DNA of 55,638 nt from Prevotellaceae bacterium UBA4359 (lineage in GTDB: Bacteria > Bacteroidota > Bacteroidia > Bacteroidales > Bacteroidaceae), in contig DGSP01000003.1 in assembly GCA_002393555.1 (NCBI GenBank), forward strand, positions 1 to 55,638. Reading direction: 5' to 3'. The notes under the pieces were generated by a model that was not told the origin of the DNA, ran no database searches, and saw only the letters and a list, made by a program, of their open reading frames with translations. Positions 1-7,942 of the stretch are shown here, one piece after another (positions within the stretch are counted from its first letter, which is position 1; each line of letters opens with the position of its first letter). The position numbers were made by a program, and so were the translations under genes.

Positions 1-23
1 ATAAACTATTTTTGTTCACCTAC
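1..23. repeat. Tail of a palindromic intergenic repeat (copy A)
   Basis: The first 23 bases are the exact reverse complement of 55541-55563 and match 738-758 with few differences. They are the outer end of the element seen more fully at 595-760 and 55537-55638. The window therefore begins inside a repeat copy. Confidence 0.8.
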
Positions 24-104
24 TTTTTCTTGTTTTTCTAAAGCCCGCAAAGCGGTAAAAAGAACTTCCGAAGTTGAGCAACTTGCGAAACTTGAGTTAT
101 GCGG

Positions 105-533
105 TTATACGGTTTCTGCCCCTTTTCCCTCGTCCGTTTCGCCCAAGGTGTCCAAATCGACAAACTCCATCTTGCGCAGGGAGTCTTGGAACTCTTTGTG
201 GGGAAAGAAGCGCACCTTCACCATGCGGATGTTCTGTGCATCCAATTCCTCTGGGGTCTCGGCACTTTCGGCATTGAACACGGGTTTCAAGGTGCCGACT
301 CCTTCTATCTGCACACTGTGGCCCAACTCCAGGTAGTGACGCAGGCGGTTGGACATCGCGCTGGCTATGCCTTTCATCTGCGACTCCGACACTTGCTGCG
401 ACATGACACACTCTTTCACGAAATCCTCAAACTTGATGGGTGGGTAGTCCACCTGCTTCAGCACCCATGCCTCATGTTGCTTGCGGTCGGCACCGATAAT
501 CTTTCTTTTTACTTTTCTATAAGGTATTGCCAT
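105..533 (-). CDS. HU-like DNA-binding protein, Bacteroidota type
   Basis: 142 residues starting MAIPYRK. The fold resembles HU/IHF (IHF-like DNA-binding domain): a helical first half with KFEDFVKECV, then the strand-rich stretch HSVQIEGVGTLKPVF typical of the HU beta-arm region. It lacks the canonical short 90-residue HU layout and has an acidic C-terminal tail. Such proteins are abundant in Bacteroidales and are thought to be nucleoid or DNA-bending proteins; the precise role is unknown. A clear paralogue lies at 37680-38102 and shares the start, the FEDFVKEC core and the GVGTLKP/GIGTLKP core. The gene is alone on its strand; a large repeat lies just upstream (595-760). Product class is firm, function is inferred. 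Confidence 0.85.
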   Translation of the reverse strand: MAIPYRKVKRKIIGADRKQHEAWVLKQVDYPPIKFEDFVKECVMSQQVSESQMKGIASAMSNRLRHYLELGHSVQIEGVGTLKPVFNAESAETPEELDAQNIRMVKVRFFPHKEFQDSLRKMEFVDLDTLGETDEGKGAETV

Positions 534-594
534 GACTTTTTTGTTTTTAAGTAACTACACAAAATAATCTTATACAATGATGTCTCTTCTTTTC

Positions 595-760
595 GCCGCA
601 AGCGGCTTGTTTCTCCTTGGACGATAATTCCCAATAATTAACGATAATTTTTATCCGATAATTATTATCGGAACCAATTATTGGGAATTATCGGAAATTA
701 TTGTCCAAGAAAACAATGCGGCTTGCCGCATGATATCAACTATTTTTGTTCACCTACTTA
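595..760. repeat. Large palindromic intergenic repeat (copy B)
   Basis: Nested inverted repeats: GCCGC-AA-GCGGC at 595-606, long arms around CTTGGAC and GTCCAAG enclosing AATAATT/AATTATT blocks, a central CCGATAAT-ATTATCGG palindrome, then GCGGCTTGCCGC near 720 and the common tail CTATTTTTGTTCACCTAC. Bases 660-760 match the reverse complement of the window end (55537-55638). It resembles a REP/MITE-like mobile palindrome with no coding capacity. The surrounding gap (534-1298) holds no convincing long gene. Confidence 0.8.
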
Positions 761-983
761 TGTTTTTCATTCACTGACGGAACGGACGAGTCCTTCCGGG
801 CGGTAAAGGTACAAAAAAGAAATGAGACCACCAAACCATCCTCGCTCATTCTTCCCTTTTCAGCACATTTTGTCGAGAAAACCTCCTTGCTGACACTCTG
901 GCAAAGGCGTAATTCTTATATCGAACTCACGTTAAAAATAAGAAAAGAATAGAGAACATGAAGTGCTTGCTGTGCTTCGCAAT

Positions 984-1052
984 CGCGTTCGACGACCACG
1001 ATTCACCGCGTTCGACGACTGCGGTGCGTCGCGTTCGACGAACGCGGTGAAG
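984..1052. repeat. Tandem array, period 23 (array 1)
   Basis: Three copies beginning CGCGTTCGACGA at 984, 1007 and 1030, spaced exactly 23 bases. The third copy contains the palindrome CGTTCG-A-CGAACG. It sits between the palindromic repeat and the promoter of the DUF4886 gene. Confidence 0.8.
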
Positions 1053-1111
1053 GAGAAACGAAAGCATCAACTTCAATCATTGGCTATGCTATCATTTTTT
1101 TAGCGGTATAA

Positions 1112-1144
1112 TTGCTGATAGGCGTATTTTTTTTTGTAACTTTG
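1112..1144 (+). promoter_or_regulatory. Bacteroidota-type promoter
   Basis: TAACTTTG at 1137-1144 matches the -7 consensus TAnnTTTG; a TTG lies at 1112-1114. It reads toward the small ORF at 1156 and the DUF4886 gene at 1299, leaving a leader of about 145 bases. Confidence 0.6.
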
Positions 1145-1155
1145 CAGTCAATTTG

Positions 1156-1275
1156 ATGATGAAGCGAGACGTTTGTCTCGATGGAGAAGGGGATGTTGGC
1201 CGTGAAACGGTTCTGTCATTCAATACGAAAAAAAAGCAGGAACTCCATAAACTGGAACTTGCGAAAGTCGAATAA
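1156..1275 (+). CDS. Possible 39-residue leader ORF
   Basis: An ATG 12 bases after the promoter opens a 39-codon frame ending TAA just 23 bases before the DUF4886 gene. The peptide is charged and ends ELHKLELAKVE. The last part carries an ACTTGCGAAAGTCGAATAA leader motif that also occurs near 67-98 and 9652-9682. It may be untranslated leader rather than a gene; no family is recognised. Confidence 0.2.
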   Translation: MMKRDVCLDGEGDVGRETVLSFNTKKKQELHKLELAKVE

Positions 1276-1298
1276 TTGTAATTATAATATAACACAAT

Positions 1299-2291
1299 AT
1301 GAAAAGATTGATATGGATTTGCCTGATGGCCATGGTGTGTGTGCAGGGAATGGCGCAGGCGAACAAAACGACTCAAGACAAAGCGAAGGCGGCTGCCACA
1401 AAAGCCGCCCCTGCAACATCGGCTGGGAGCGCGACGGGTGGCACTGGCTATTTCTGCAATCCTCCCCTGCCCTATCTGCCTGCCAAACTCGACATCCTCT
1501 TCATCGGCAACTCTTTCTCCATCGACACGAGTGCTGCCCTGCCCGAGATTCTCAACTCGCTGGGCATAGCCAACGTGAACGTGTATGTGCTCTACAAAGG
1601 CGGATGCTCCATCAAGCAACACTATGAGTACTACAAAAGCGGAGAGAAGGTGTATGAGTTGCACCGCTACAACATGCTGGGCACCCAACTGATGGAAAAG
1701 GCTACCAGCATCAACGATGTGATGCGCCGCTATTCCTACGACGTGGTGGTGTTTCAGCAGTATTCGCTCGAATCGGGCGACTTCAACACCTATGAGCCTT
1801 ATCTGGCCAAACTGATTCAGGCATACAACATCACGAAGATAGCGGCACGGACCACTTTCGCCTTTAACCAGACATGGGCCTACGCCTCCAACTACAAGAG
1901 TCTCTCCAAGTATAAGACCCAAACCAACATGTGGAAAAGCATCTGCAACTCGGTCAAGAAGATGAAGGCCACCACGGGCATTGATGTGGTCATTCCCTGC
2001 GGAACGGCTGTGCAGAATGCACGAAGCGTGACTGCGCTCAATGTCGATAACGAACTGACTCGCGACGGTCTCCACATCAATCTCTATTCGGGACGCTATC
2101 TGCTGGCTTGCACCTTCTTCGAGAGCATCATCGCGCCGTGCCTGTCGCGCAACTTGAGGGATGACATCACCATCTATGGCAAAAGTAGCGACACCGGGCC
2201 TGTGAACAACTCCAACCGCCGACTTTTGCAGAACTGCGCACGTCTTGCTGTGGCCAATAATTATCAAATCAGCGAGTTTGCAGGGCTATAA
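1299..2291 (+). CDS. DUF4886 SGNH/GDSL-type secreted hydrolase
   Basis: 330 residues. An N-terminal signal peptide (MKRLIWICLMAMVCVQGMAQA) is followed by a low-complexity Ala/Thr/Lys linker to about residue 50. The catalytic domain opens with LFIGNSFS, the block-I serine motif of SGNH hydrolases, and ends with DGLHIN, matching the Asp-His block V. This is the DUF4886 family, common in Bacteroidota and often near polysaccharide-use genes; the substrate is unknown, but an esterase acting on acylated carbohydrate is plausible. It is preceded by its own promoter (1137-1144) and followed by another (2359-2366), so it is probably a single-gene unit acting in the periplasm or outside the cell. Confidence 0.85.
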   Translation: MKRLIWICLMAMVCVQGMAQANKTTQDKAKAAATKAAPATSAGSATGGTGYFCNPPLPYLPAKLDILFIGNSFSIDTSAALPEILNSLGIANVNVYVLYKGGCSIKQHYEYYKSGEKVYELHRYNMLGTQLMEKATSINDVMRRYSYDVVVFQQYSLESGDFNTYEPYLAKLIQAYNITKIAARTTFAFNQTWAYASNYKSLSKYKTQTNMWKSICNSVKKMKATTGIDVVIPCGTAVQNARSVTALNVDNELTRDGLHINLYSGRYLLACTFFESIIAPCLSRNLRDDITIYGKSSDTGPVNNSNRRLLQNCARLAVANNYQISEFAGL

Positions 2292-2358
2292 ATGTTAAAC
2301 ATCATTAAGACGAGAGAGATTTGGAGGCCATTCTTTTAATAAATCGTCGGATAAAGAG

Positions 2359-2366
2359 TAACTTTG
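2359..2366 (+). promoter_or_regulatory. Bacteroidota -7 promoter element
   Basis: TAACTTTG located 47 bases before the ATG of the secreted-protein gene at 2413. No clear TTG is present at the usual upstream distance. Confidence 0.5.
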
Positions 2367-2412
2367 CAACGTCTTAATTGATAAAGTTGAAACGCAAAAA
2401 AATCAGGAGTAT

Positions 2413-2904
2413 ATGAAAAAAATGATTCTCTCTTTGTTTGTGCTGATGGCATCAGTGGCAAGCATCCAGGCTCAGAGCCTCTACAAGACTGTGCATGAAA
2501 GCGCCACAAAAGTGGTGAACGACCCCAAGGCATCTGACGAAGAAGTCCAAATCAACCAGTTCAAGGTGACCGCACTCAACTATCTGGCCATGATGGTGCA
2601 GAAGCGTGGCTTGAAGAAGGACACCTATTTCTTCGACAGCCAAGCCGTCAATCTTTCGTCGTTTGTGACCGACTTTCAGGTGAATCTGGAAAAGGGCCGC
2701 AACATCTCGCCTGCCAAGCGCACGGAGATTCTGAAGATTTACACCGATGCCAGCAAGTACAACCCCATGTTCAAAGACCCTGACAAGGAAAAGGTGAACT
2801 GCTATGTGAACGACAAGACGACCATGACTCCGTTCTGTCTCGACACCGATTGGGAGAAAGCCTACGACCAGGCCACCACATTGGCAAAAGCAGCCCTGAA
2901 ATGA
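2413..2904 (+). CDS. Secreted protein of unknown function
   Basis: 163 residues with a clear signal peptide (MKKMILSLFVLMASVASIQAQ, cleavage after the Ala-Gln-Ala-like end). The mature part is helical and lysine-rich with a possible disulphide pair (NCYVN and PFCLD). No family is recognised. It lies between its own promoter (2359) and a strong terminator (2940), so it is a monocistronic unit. Start choice is supported by the signal peptide directly after the ATG. Periplasmic location is inferred. Confidence 0.8.
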   Translation: MKKMILSLFVLMASVASIQAQSLYKTVHESATKVVNDPKASDEEVQINQFKVTALNYLAMMVQKRGLKKDTYFFDSQAVNLSSFVTDFQVNLEKGRNISPAKRTEILKIYTDASKYNPMFKDPDKEKVNCYVNDKTTMTPFCLDTDWEKAYDQATTLAKAALK

Positions 2905-2939
2905 GTAAAAAGAACAGAAAAAATATAAAAATGACCACG

Positions 2940-2976
2940 AAAACGGGAGAAAATCGCAAGATTCTCCCGTTTTTTC
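2940..2976 (+). terminator. Rho-independent terminator
   Basis: Stem AACGGGAGAA / TTCTCCCGTT followed by a run of T, 36 bases after the stop of the secreted-protein gene. Confidence 0.85.
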
Positions 2977-3019
2977 ATTCTTTTTGTGTAAATTTGCCAA
3001 CCAATAGAACAAAGAGCCC

Positions 3020-3922
3020 ATGAGTGTACCCGAAATCATTAGAGTAAATCTCTCGCACTTCCCGACCGATGAGCGTTTTGTCCAGATACCAGGCAAATTG
3101 GTGATGGTCGATAACTTAGACGAAAACTGGAGCGAGGAAGAAAGCCATCAACACCCCATCTTCCCTGTACAGGTGACAATGAGCATCAGCATCATCTGCC
3201 TCACGGGAAAAATGGAACTGAAAATAGACCTGAACGACTACACGCTGACCGATGGCCACACAGCACTCATCCTGCCCGGCAGTTTCTTTCAGTTGAAGAA
3301 CATCGAACCCGGCTGCAAGTGCATCTTCTTCGCCATCTCGCCCGACTTTGCCAGTTTTGCAGGTGCCGTGAAGACAGGCATCGAGTTTGGCCGTAAACTG
3401 AAAAAGAATCCTGTACACTGTCCCCCCGCTCAGGAACTGGAAGAAGGCATCTCCCTCTATAAGGCGCTGAAAAAGAAACTGCAACAAGAAGGATACAACT
3501 ACAAGGAAGAGGTGGCAAAAGCCTATCTGCGCATCATGCAATGCAACATCCTCCAGAGTTTCACAGAAGAAATGGGCCGAGAGGCGGAGACCCACCCCGT
3601 GGGACGCAAGGAGGCACTCTTCATGCAGTTTGTGGAGGTAGTGAAAGAACACTATATCTGCAACCGCAACATCGCCTTCTATGCCGACAAACTCTGCGTC
3701 TCGCCCAAGTATCTGTCCAGCGTCGTCCACTCCGTCAGCGGAAAATATGCCACCGAATGGATTAACCAATATGTGGTGCTTGAAGCCAAGACGCTGCTCC
3801 GTTCTGAGGGAGTGAGCATCAAGGACGTGAGCAACAGGCTCAACTTTGCCAACCAAAGTTTCTTTGCCAAATACTTCAAGCAGCACACTGGATATACGCC
3901 TAAAGAATACAAGGCGTTATGA
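3020..3922 (+). CDS. AraC-family transcriptional regulator
   Basis: 300 residues. The N-terminal two thirds form a cupin-like sensor region. The last 100 residues are an AraC/XylS double helix-turn-helix domain: IAFYADKLCVSPKYLSSVV is the first HTH, and VSNRLNFANQSFFAKYFK plus HTGYTPKEYK is the second HTH and signature end. It lies 40 bases upstream of uxaA on the same strand and is a reasonable candidate for the regulator of the hexuronate genes, but the effector is not visible. A weak -7 match (TAAATTTG near 2991) precedes it. Confidence 0.9.
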   Translation: MSVPEIIRVNLSHFPTDERFVQIPGKLVMVDNLDENWSEEESHQHPIFPVQVTMSISIICLTGKMELKIDLNDYTLTDGHTALILPGSFFQLKNIEPGCKCIFFAISPDFASFAGAVKTGIEFGRKLKKNPVHCPPAQELEEGISLYKALKKKLQQEGYNYKEEVAKAYLRIMQCNILQSFTEEMGREAETHPVGRKEALFMQFVEVVKEHYICNRNIAFYADKLCVSPKYLSSVVHSVSGKYATEWINQYVVLEAKTLLRSEGVSIKDVSNRLNFANQSFFAKYFKQHTGYTPKEYKAL

Positions 3923-3962
3923 CCTTTTGCCGAACAAAACATTCTAACATTTTATCATACGT

Positions 3963-5480
3963 ATGAAAACCATCAAAATCAATCCTGCCGACAATGTGGC
4001 AGTTGCTATCGAAACACTCCGGGCAGGCGAGACCGTGGAGGTGGAAGGAGAGAACATCACGCTCACAAGCGATGTGCCTGCCGGCCATAAGATTCTCCTC
4101 ACCGACCTGGCCGAAGGAGAGAATGTCATCAAATACGGCTACCCCATTGGTCACCTGAAAGAGAACCACAAGAAAGGTGACTGGGTTTGCCACGACCATA
4201 TCAAGACCAACCTTGCCGGCTTGCTCGACTATGAGTACCACCCCGTCGGCCCCAACGAACTCACCAACCCAGCATACGCAGAGTGGTTCCCCCAGGAACC
4301 CCTCACCTTCCAAGGCTACAGACGCAAGAATGGCGAAGTGGGCATTCGCAACGAAGTGTGGATTGTGCCCACAGTGGGATGTGTGAACGGCATCGTCAAT
4401 CAGTTGGCAGAAAAACTCAAGCAGGAAGTCAACTCTCAACCCTCCACACCCCTCCGCGTCGTGGCCTATCCCCACAACTACGGCTGTTCACAACTCTCCG
4501 ACGACCATGAGAACACCCGAAAGGTGTTGCGCGACCTCGTGCTCCATCCCAATGCCGGAGCCGTGCTTGTGGTGGGCCTGGGATGCGAGAACAACCAGCC
4601 CGACAAGTTTGAGGAACTGCTGGGCAACTATGACCACGAGCGCATCCGCTTCATGGTCAGCCAAAAAGTGGAGGGCGACGAAGTGGAAGAAGGCATGAAG
4701 ATTCTGCGCGAACTCTATGCCATCGCCGCCAAAGACAAGCGCACCCCCATTCCTCTGTCCGAACTTCGTGTGGGTCTGAAGTGTGGCGGTTCCGACGGTT
4801 TCTCGGGCATCACAGCCAACCCACTCCTTGGAGTCTTCAGCGACTTCATCGTCAGCCAGGGCGGCACCACCGTTCTGACCGAAGTGCCCGAAATGTTTGG
4901 TGCCGAAACCATTCTGATGAACCGTTGCGAAACACCCGAACTCTTCCGCCAAACCGTCAGCCTCGTCAACGACTTCAAGCAATACTTCCTCTCGCATGGC
5001 GAACCTGTGGGAGAGAACCCCTCGCCGGGCAACAAGGCAGGCGGCATCTCCACGCTGGAGGAGAAGGCACTCGGATGTACCCAGAAGTGTGGCAAGAGTG
5101 CCGTGAAAGGTGTGCTCCCCTATGGCGAACGTCTTTCGGTGAAAGGTCTCAACCTCCTTTCTGCCCCGGGCAACGACCTCGTGGCATCCACCGCTTTAGC
5201 CTCTTCAGGTTGCCACATCGTGCTCTTCACCACAGGCCGAGGCACCCCCTTCGGCACCTTCGTCCCCACCATGAAAGTGAGCACCAACAGCAACCTCGCC
5301 AAGAACAAACCCACCTGGATTGACTTCAACGCTGGCACCATCGTGGAAGGTGAACCAATGGAAGAAGTGTTCAAGCGTTTCATGCAGAAAGTCATACAGA
5401 TAGCAAGCGGAGAACCGACTTGGAACGAAAAGAAGAACTATCAGGAGATAGCCATCTTCAAAACAGGAGTGACACTATAA
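3963..5480 (+). CDS. uxaA: Altronate dehydratase (UxaA family)
   Basis: 505 residues, full length for the family. Residues 1-100 form the SAF-like N-terminal domain (DNVAVAIETLRAGETV, PAGHKILLTDLAEGE). The rest is the catalytic UxaA domain with GYRRKNGEVGIRNEVWIVPTVGCVNG and later GLKCGGSDGFSGITANPLLG. It dehydrates D-altronate to 2-keto-3-deoxygluconate in galacturonate breakdown, in the cytoplasm, using Fe2+. It follows an AraC regulator and is nearly contiguous with an antiporter gene. Other uronate genes (uxaC, uxaB, kdgK) are not in the window, so the cluster here is partial. Family members can act on related sugar acids, so the exact substrate is inferred. Confidence 0.92.
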   Translation: MKTIKINPADNVAVAIETLRAGETVEVEGENITLTSDVPAGHKILLTDLAEGENVIKYGYPIGHLKENHKKGDWVCHDHIKTNLAGLLDYEYHPVGPNELTNPAYAEWFPQEPLTFQGYRRKNGEVGIRNEVWIVPTVGCVNGIVNQLAEKLKQEVNSQPSTPLRVVAYPHNYGCSQLSDDHENTRKVLRDLVLHPNAGAVLVVGLGCENNQPDKFEELLGNYDHERIRFMVSQKVEGDEVEEGMKILRELYAIAAKDKRTPIPLSELRVGLKCGGSDGFSGITANPLLGVFSDFIVSQGGTTVLTEVPEMFGAETILMNRCETPELFRQTVSLVNDFKQYFLSHGEPVGENPSPGNKAGGISTLEEKALGCTQKCGKSAVKGVLPYGERLSVKGLNLLSAPGNDLVASTALASSGCHIVLFTTGRGTPFGTFVPTMKVSTNSNLAKNKPTWIDFNAGTIVEGEPMEEVFKRFMQKVIQIASGEPTWNEKKNYQEIAIFKTGVTL

Positions 5481-5494
5481 GTGAAAAACAAAAA

Positions 5495-6757
5495 GTGAAA
5501 GCATTAAGTCCACTCATTCTCTTTCTCATCCTCTACCTTGCCACCAGCATCATTGCCCAGGACTTCTACAAGGTTCCCATCGCCGTCGCCTTTTTGGTCA
5601 GTGCCATCTATGCCCTGCTGATCATAAAAGGCACGATGAACGAACGCATCAAGATTTTTGCGCAAGGAGCCGGAAGCACAACAATGGTGCTGATGCTGGC
5701 CATCTTCATCCTTGCCGGCGCATTCGCTGCATCGGCCAAAACGATGGGAGCCGTTGATGCCACCGTCAACCTTGCGCTGACACATCTGCCCGAACAGTTC
5801 ATCCTGCCAGGCATCTTCCTCGCCTCCTGCTTCATCTCCCTCAGCATCGGCACCAGTTGCGGCACCATCGCCGCACTCACACCGCTGGCTGTCGGCATCG
5901 CCACACAGTCGGGCATCAGCGTCCCCCTCATGGTGGGCCTCGTCGTCGGCGGCACATACTTTGGCGACAACCTCTCCTTCATCAGCGACACCACCATCGT
6001 GGCCACCCAGACACAGGGATGCAGCATGAAAGACAAGTTCCACGTCAACATCCGCATCGTGGCCCCAGTCGCTGTACTCATGCTCATCATTTACTACTTT
6101 CTGGGCAAAGACACCAACACACCAGCCCACATCGACACCGTCAACTTCTGGCTCGTGCTACCCTATCTGGCAGTCGTCATGCTCGCCATCTGCGGAGTCA
6201 ACGTGCTCTTGGTCCTCACCATCGGCATCATCCTCACAGGCATCATCGGCATCGCCATCGGAGCCTACGACCTTTTCAGTTGGTTCTCTGCCATGAACGA
6301 AGGCATGATGGGAATGGCCGAACTCATCATCATGACCATCCTGGCAGGCGGCATGCTCGAAATCATCCGCCACAACGGAGGCATCGACCTCATCATCAAG
6401 GCACTCACCCGTAACATTCACGGCAAACGCGGAGGCGAACTCTGCATCGCTGCCCTCACCTGCCTCGTCAACATCTGCACCGCCAACAACACCGTCGCCA
6501 TCATCACCACCGGCCCCATAGCCAAAGACATAGCCCGCCGATTCCACATCGCCCCTCGCCGCTCCGCCTCCATCCTCGACACCGCCTCCTGCTTCACCCA
6601 AGGCCTCCTTCCCTACGGCGCCCAAGTCCTCATCGCCGCCAGCCTGTCCAGCCTCAACCCCATCGCCATTCTTCCCTACCTCTTCTATCCCCTCCTCATC
6701 GGCCTTGCCCTACTACTGGCCATCCTCTTCCGCTATCCCCGAAAGTTTGCGCTGTAA
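5495..6757 (+). CDS. NhaC-family Na+/H+ antiporter-like transporter
   Basis: About 420 residues with roughly 11 hydrophobic segments. Conserved signs include SLSIGTSCGTIAALTPL, GGTYFGDNLSFISDTTIVAT and ANNTVAIITTGPIAK, typical of the NhaC/ion-transporter superfamily. The longest open frame begins with TTG at 5420, inside uxaA; the GTG at 5495, 14 bases after the uxaA stop, gives a more natural N-terminus (KALSPLILF). Inner membrane. Its position after uxaA suggests it exchanges an organic acid or balances ions during hexuronate use, but family membership alone points to Na+/H+ exchange. Confidence 0.85.
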   Translation: MKALSPLILFLILYLATSIIAQDFYKVPIAVAFLVSAIYALLIIKGTMNERIKIFAQGAGSTTMVLMLAIFILAGAFAASAKTMGAVDATVNLALTHLPEQFILPGIFLASCFISLSIGTSCGTIAALTPLAVGIATQSGISVPLMVGLVVGGTYFGDNLSFISDTTIVATQTQGCSMKDKFHVNIRIVAPVAVLMLIIYYFLGKDTNTPAHIDTVNFWLVLPYLAVVMLAICGVNVLLVLTIGIILTGIIGIAIGAYDLFSWFSAMNEGMMGMAELIIMTILAGGMLEIIRHNGGIDLIIKALTRNIHGKRGGELCIAALTCLVNICTANNTVAIITTGPIAKDIARRFHIAPRRSASILDTASCFTQGLLPYGAQVLIAASLSSLNPIAILPYLFYPLLIGLALLLAILFRYPRKFAL

Positions 6758-6817
6758 GCAACCCATTCCTGCATCCACTCTTTAGTTTTTCGAGACCACA
6801 TTCCAATGGGTCATGTT

Positions 6818-7942
6818 CTATTTGCCTCCCTTCCTCCTGTTGCACTCCCTGCACAACATCTGGCAATTCTCCAACACCGTGCGGCCACCTTCGCACCAAG
6901 GGGTGATGTGGTCGCCCTCCATAAACTCGAAGTCGTACTCCTTACCACAATGAGGGCAGATGTGATGCTGCTGTTCCCATACGGCCAGTTTAATGTCTTC
7001 GGGGAAAGCACGAAGGTCGAGGTAGTGTTCGTTGCCAGTCAAGACATAGGGGATGATGCCCGCTTGCTTCTGTATCTCGCTGTCACGCATCAGGGTGGAA
7101 ATTTGCTTGCCCAAAGCAGCGGTGTCGAGCGTTTCAGAACCATACTCGTCGTAGAGCATCGCCCAATCCAATCCCTTCATGATGCGTTTGAACTTCTTCA
7201 TGTCGAAATTCGTGATGGCCCAGTTGAGCACGTTTTGGAAATAAGTCCACAAGTTGTTGGCGTTGGGGTCGTGCTGATGTTCCGACATATAGCCAACCAC
7301 CGACTGCCGCTTGCCGTTGCGCGTCTCATGGTCGGCCATCCATTCGAGGGCTTTCTTCAGGAAGTCCTGACGAATAGGTGTGCCGTTCACCAAGTCCTTG
7401 CCCAATCGGTAGGCTCCGCAGTTCGACTTGGAGAAGTGGCGTTTGGCATCGGTCACGAAAGGCCCTGCAAAGATGGCATTGTTGATTTCCTGTTCGTTGA
7501 GCGGTTTGCCAGCAATGTTGATGGTCTTGAACCATTCCAACTTCTCCGAAGGCTCACCTTCACACACATAGATGGTCAGGGGATAGTTGAGAATCTTCTT
7601 CTGGATGTCCTCTGGCTGGTTGAAGAAGTTCTTGAAGTCGAAACTGAACTTTCCTGCCACATACTCACACAGCGAGAGTGTCCTTTGCTGTCCGTCCATC
7701 ACCTCATAAGGACATTCGGCATCCTCGCTCCGTTTCACCCAATACATCACATTGAGCGGATAGCCATGCAGCACGGTGTTGATGACCGCCTGTTGTTCTT
7801 TCTCGTTGTAGATGAACTCACGCTGATAAGGTGGACGGATGTCGAGTTGTCCGTCATAACCACGAACGCCCTGTTCGTCGTTGTTGATGTAGCCACGGGT
7901 GATTTCACCCACGGTCACTTCTGTTTTCTTTATTGTCATCAT
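6818..7942 (-). CDS. DUF262 protein with C-terminal HNH nuclease
   Basis: 374 residues. Residues 30-90 hold the DUF262 core (IRPPYQREFIYN, then DGQQRT at about 82-87), related to ParB/GmrS-type proteins and often found in restriction enzymes. The C-terminus is a zinc-ribbon HNH domain: CPHCGK near 327, GDHITPW with the catalytic His near 342, then LCRECNRRKGGK. The start overlaps the end of the methylase gene by 4 bases (7939-7942), so the two are translationally coupled. By analogy to type IV and type II enzymes this is the likely cutting subunit of a compact restriction-modification pair. The role is inferred; the domains are clear. Confidence 0.85.
   Translation of the reverse strand: MMTIKKTEVTVGEITRGYINNDEQGVRGYDGQLDIRPPYQREFIYNEKEQQAVINTVLHGYPLNVMYWVKRSEDAECPYEVMDGQQRTLSLCEYVAGKFSFDFKNFFNQPEDIQKKILNYPLTIYVCEGEPSEKLEWFKTINIAGKPLNEQEINNAIFAGPFVTDAKRHFSKSNCGAYRLGKDLVNGTPIRQDFLKKALEWMADHETRNGKRQSVVGYMSEHQHDPNANNLWTYFQNVLNWAITNFDMKKFKRIMKGLDWAMLYDEYGSETLDTAALGKQISTLMRDSEIQKQAGIIPYVLTGNEHYLDLRAFPEDIKLAVWEQQHHICPHCGKEYDFEFMEGDHITPWCEGGRTVLENCQMLCRECNRRKGGK

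Noticed and set aside
746..952. 68-codon ORF after the palindromic repeat
   Set aside because: It starts inside the repeat tail, has no promoter in its direction and no recognisable sequence.
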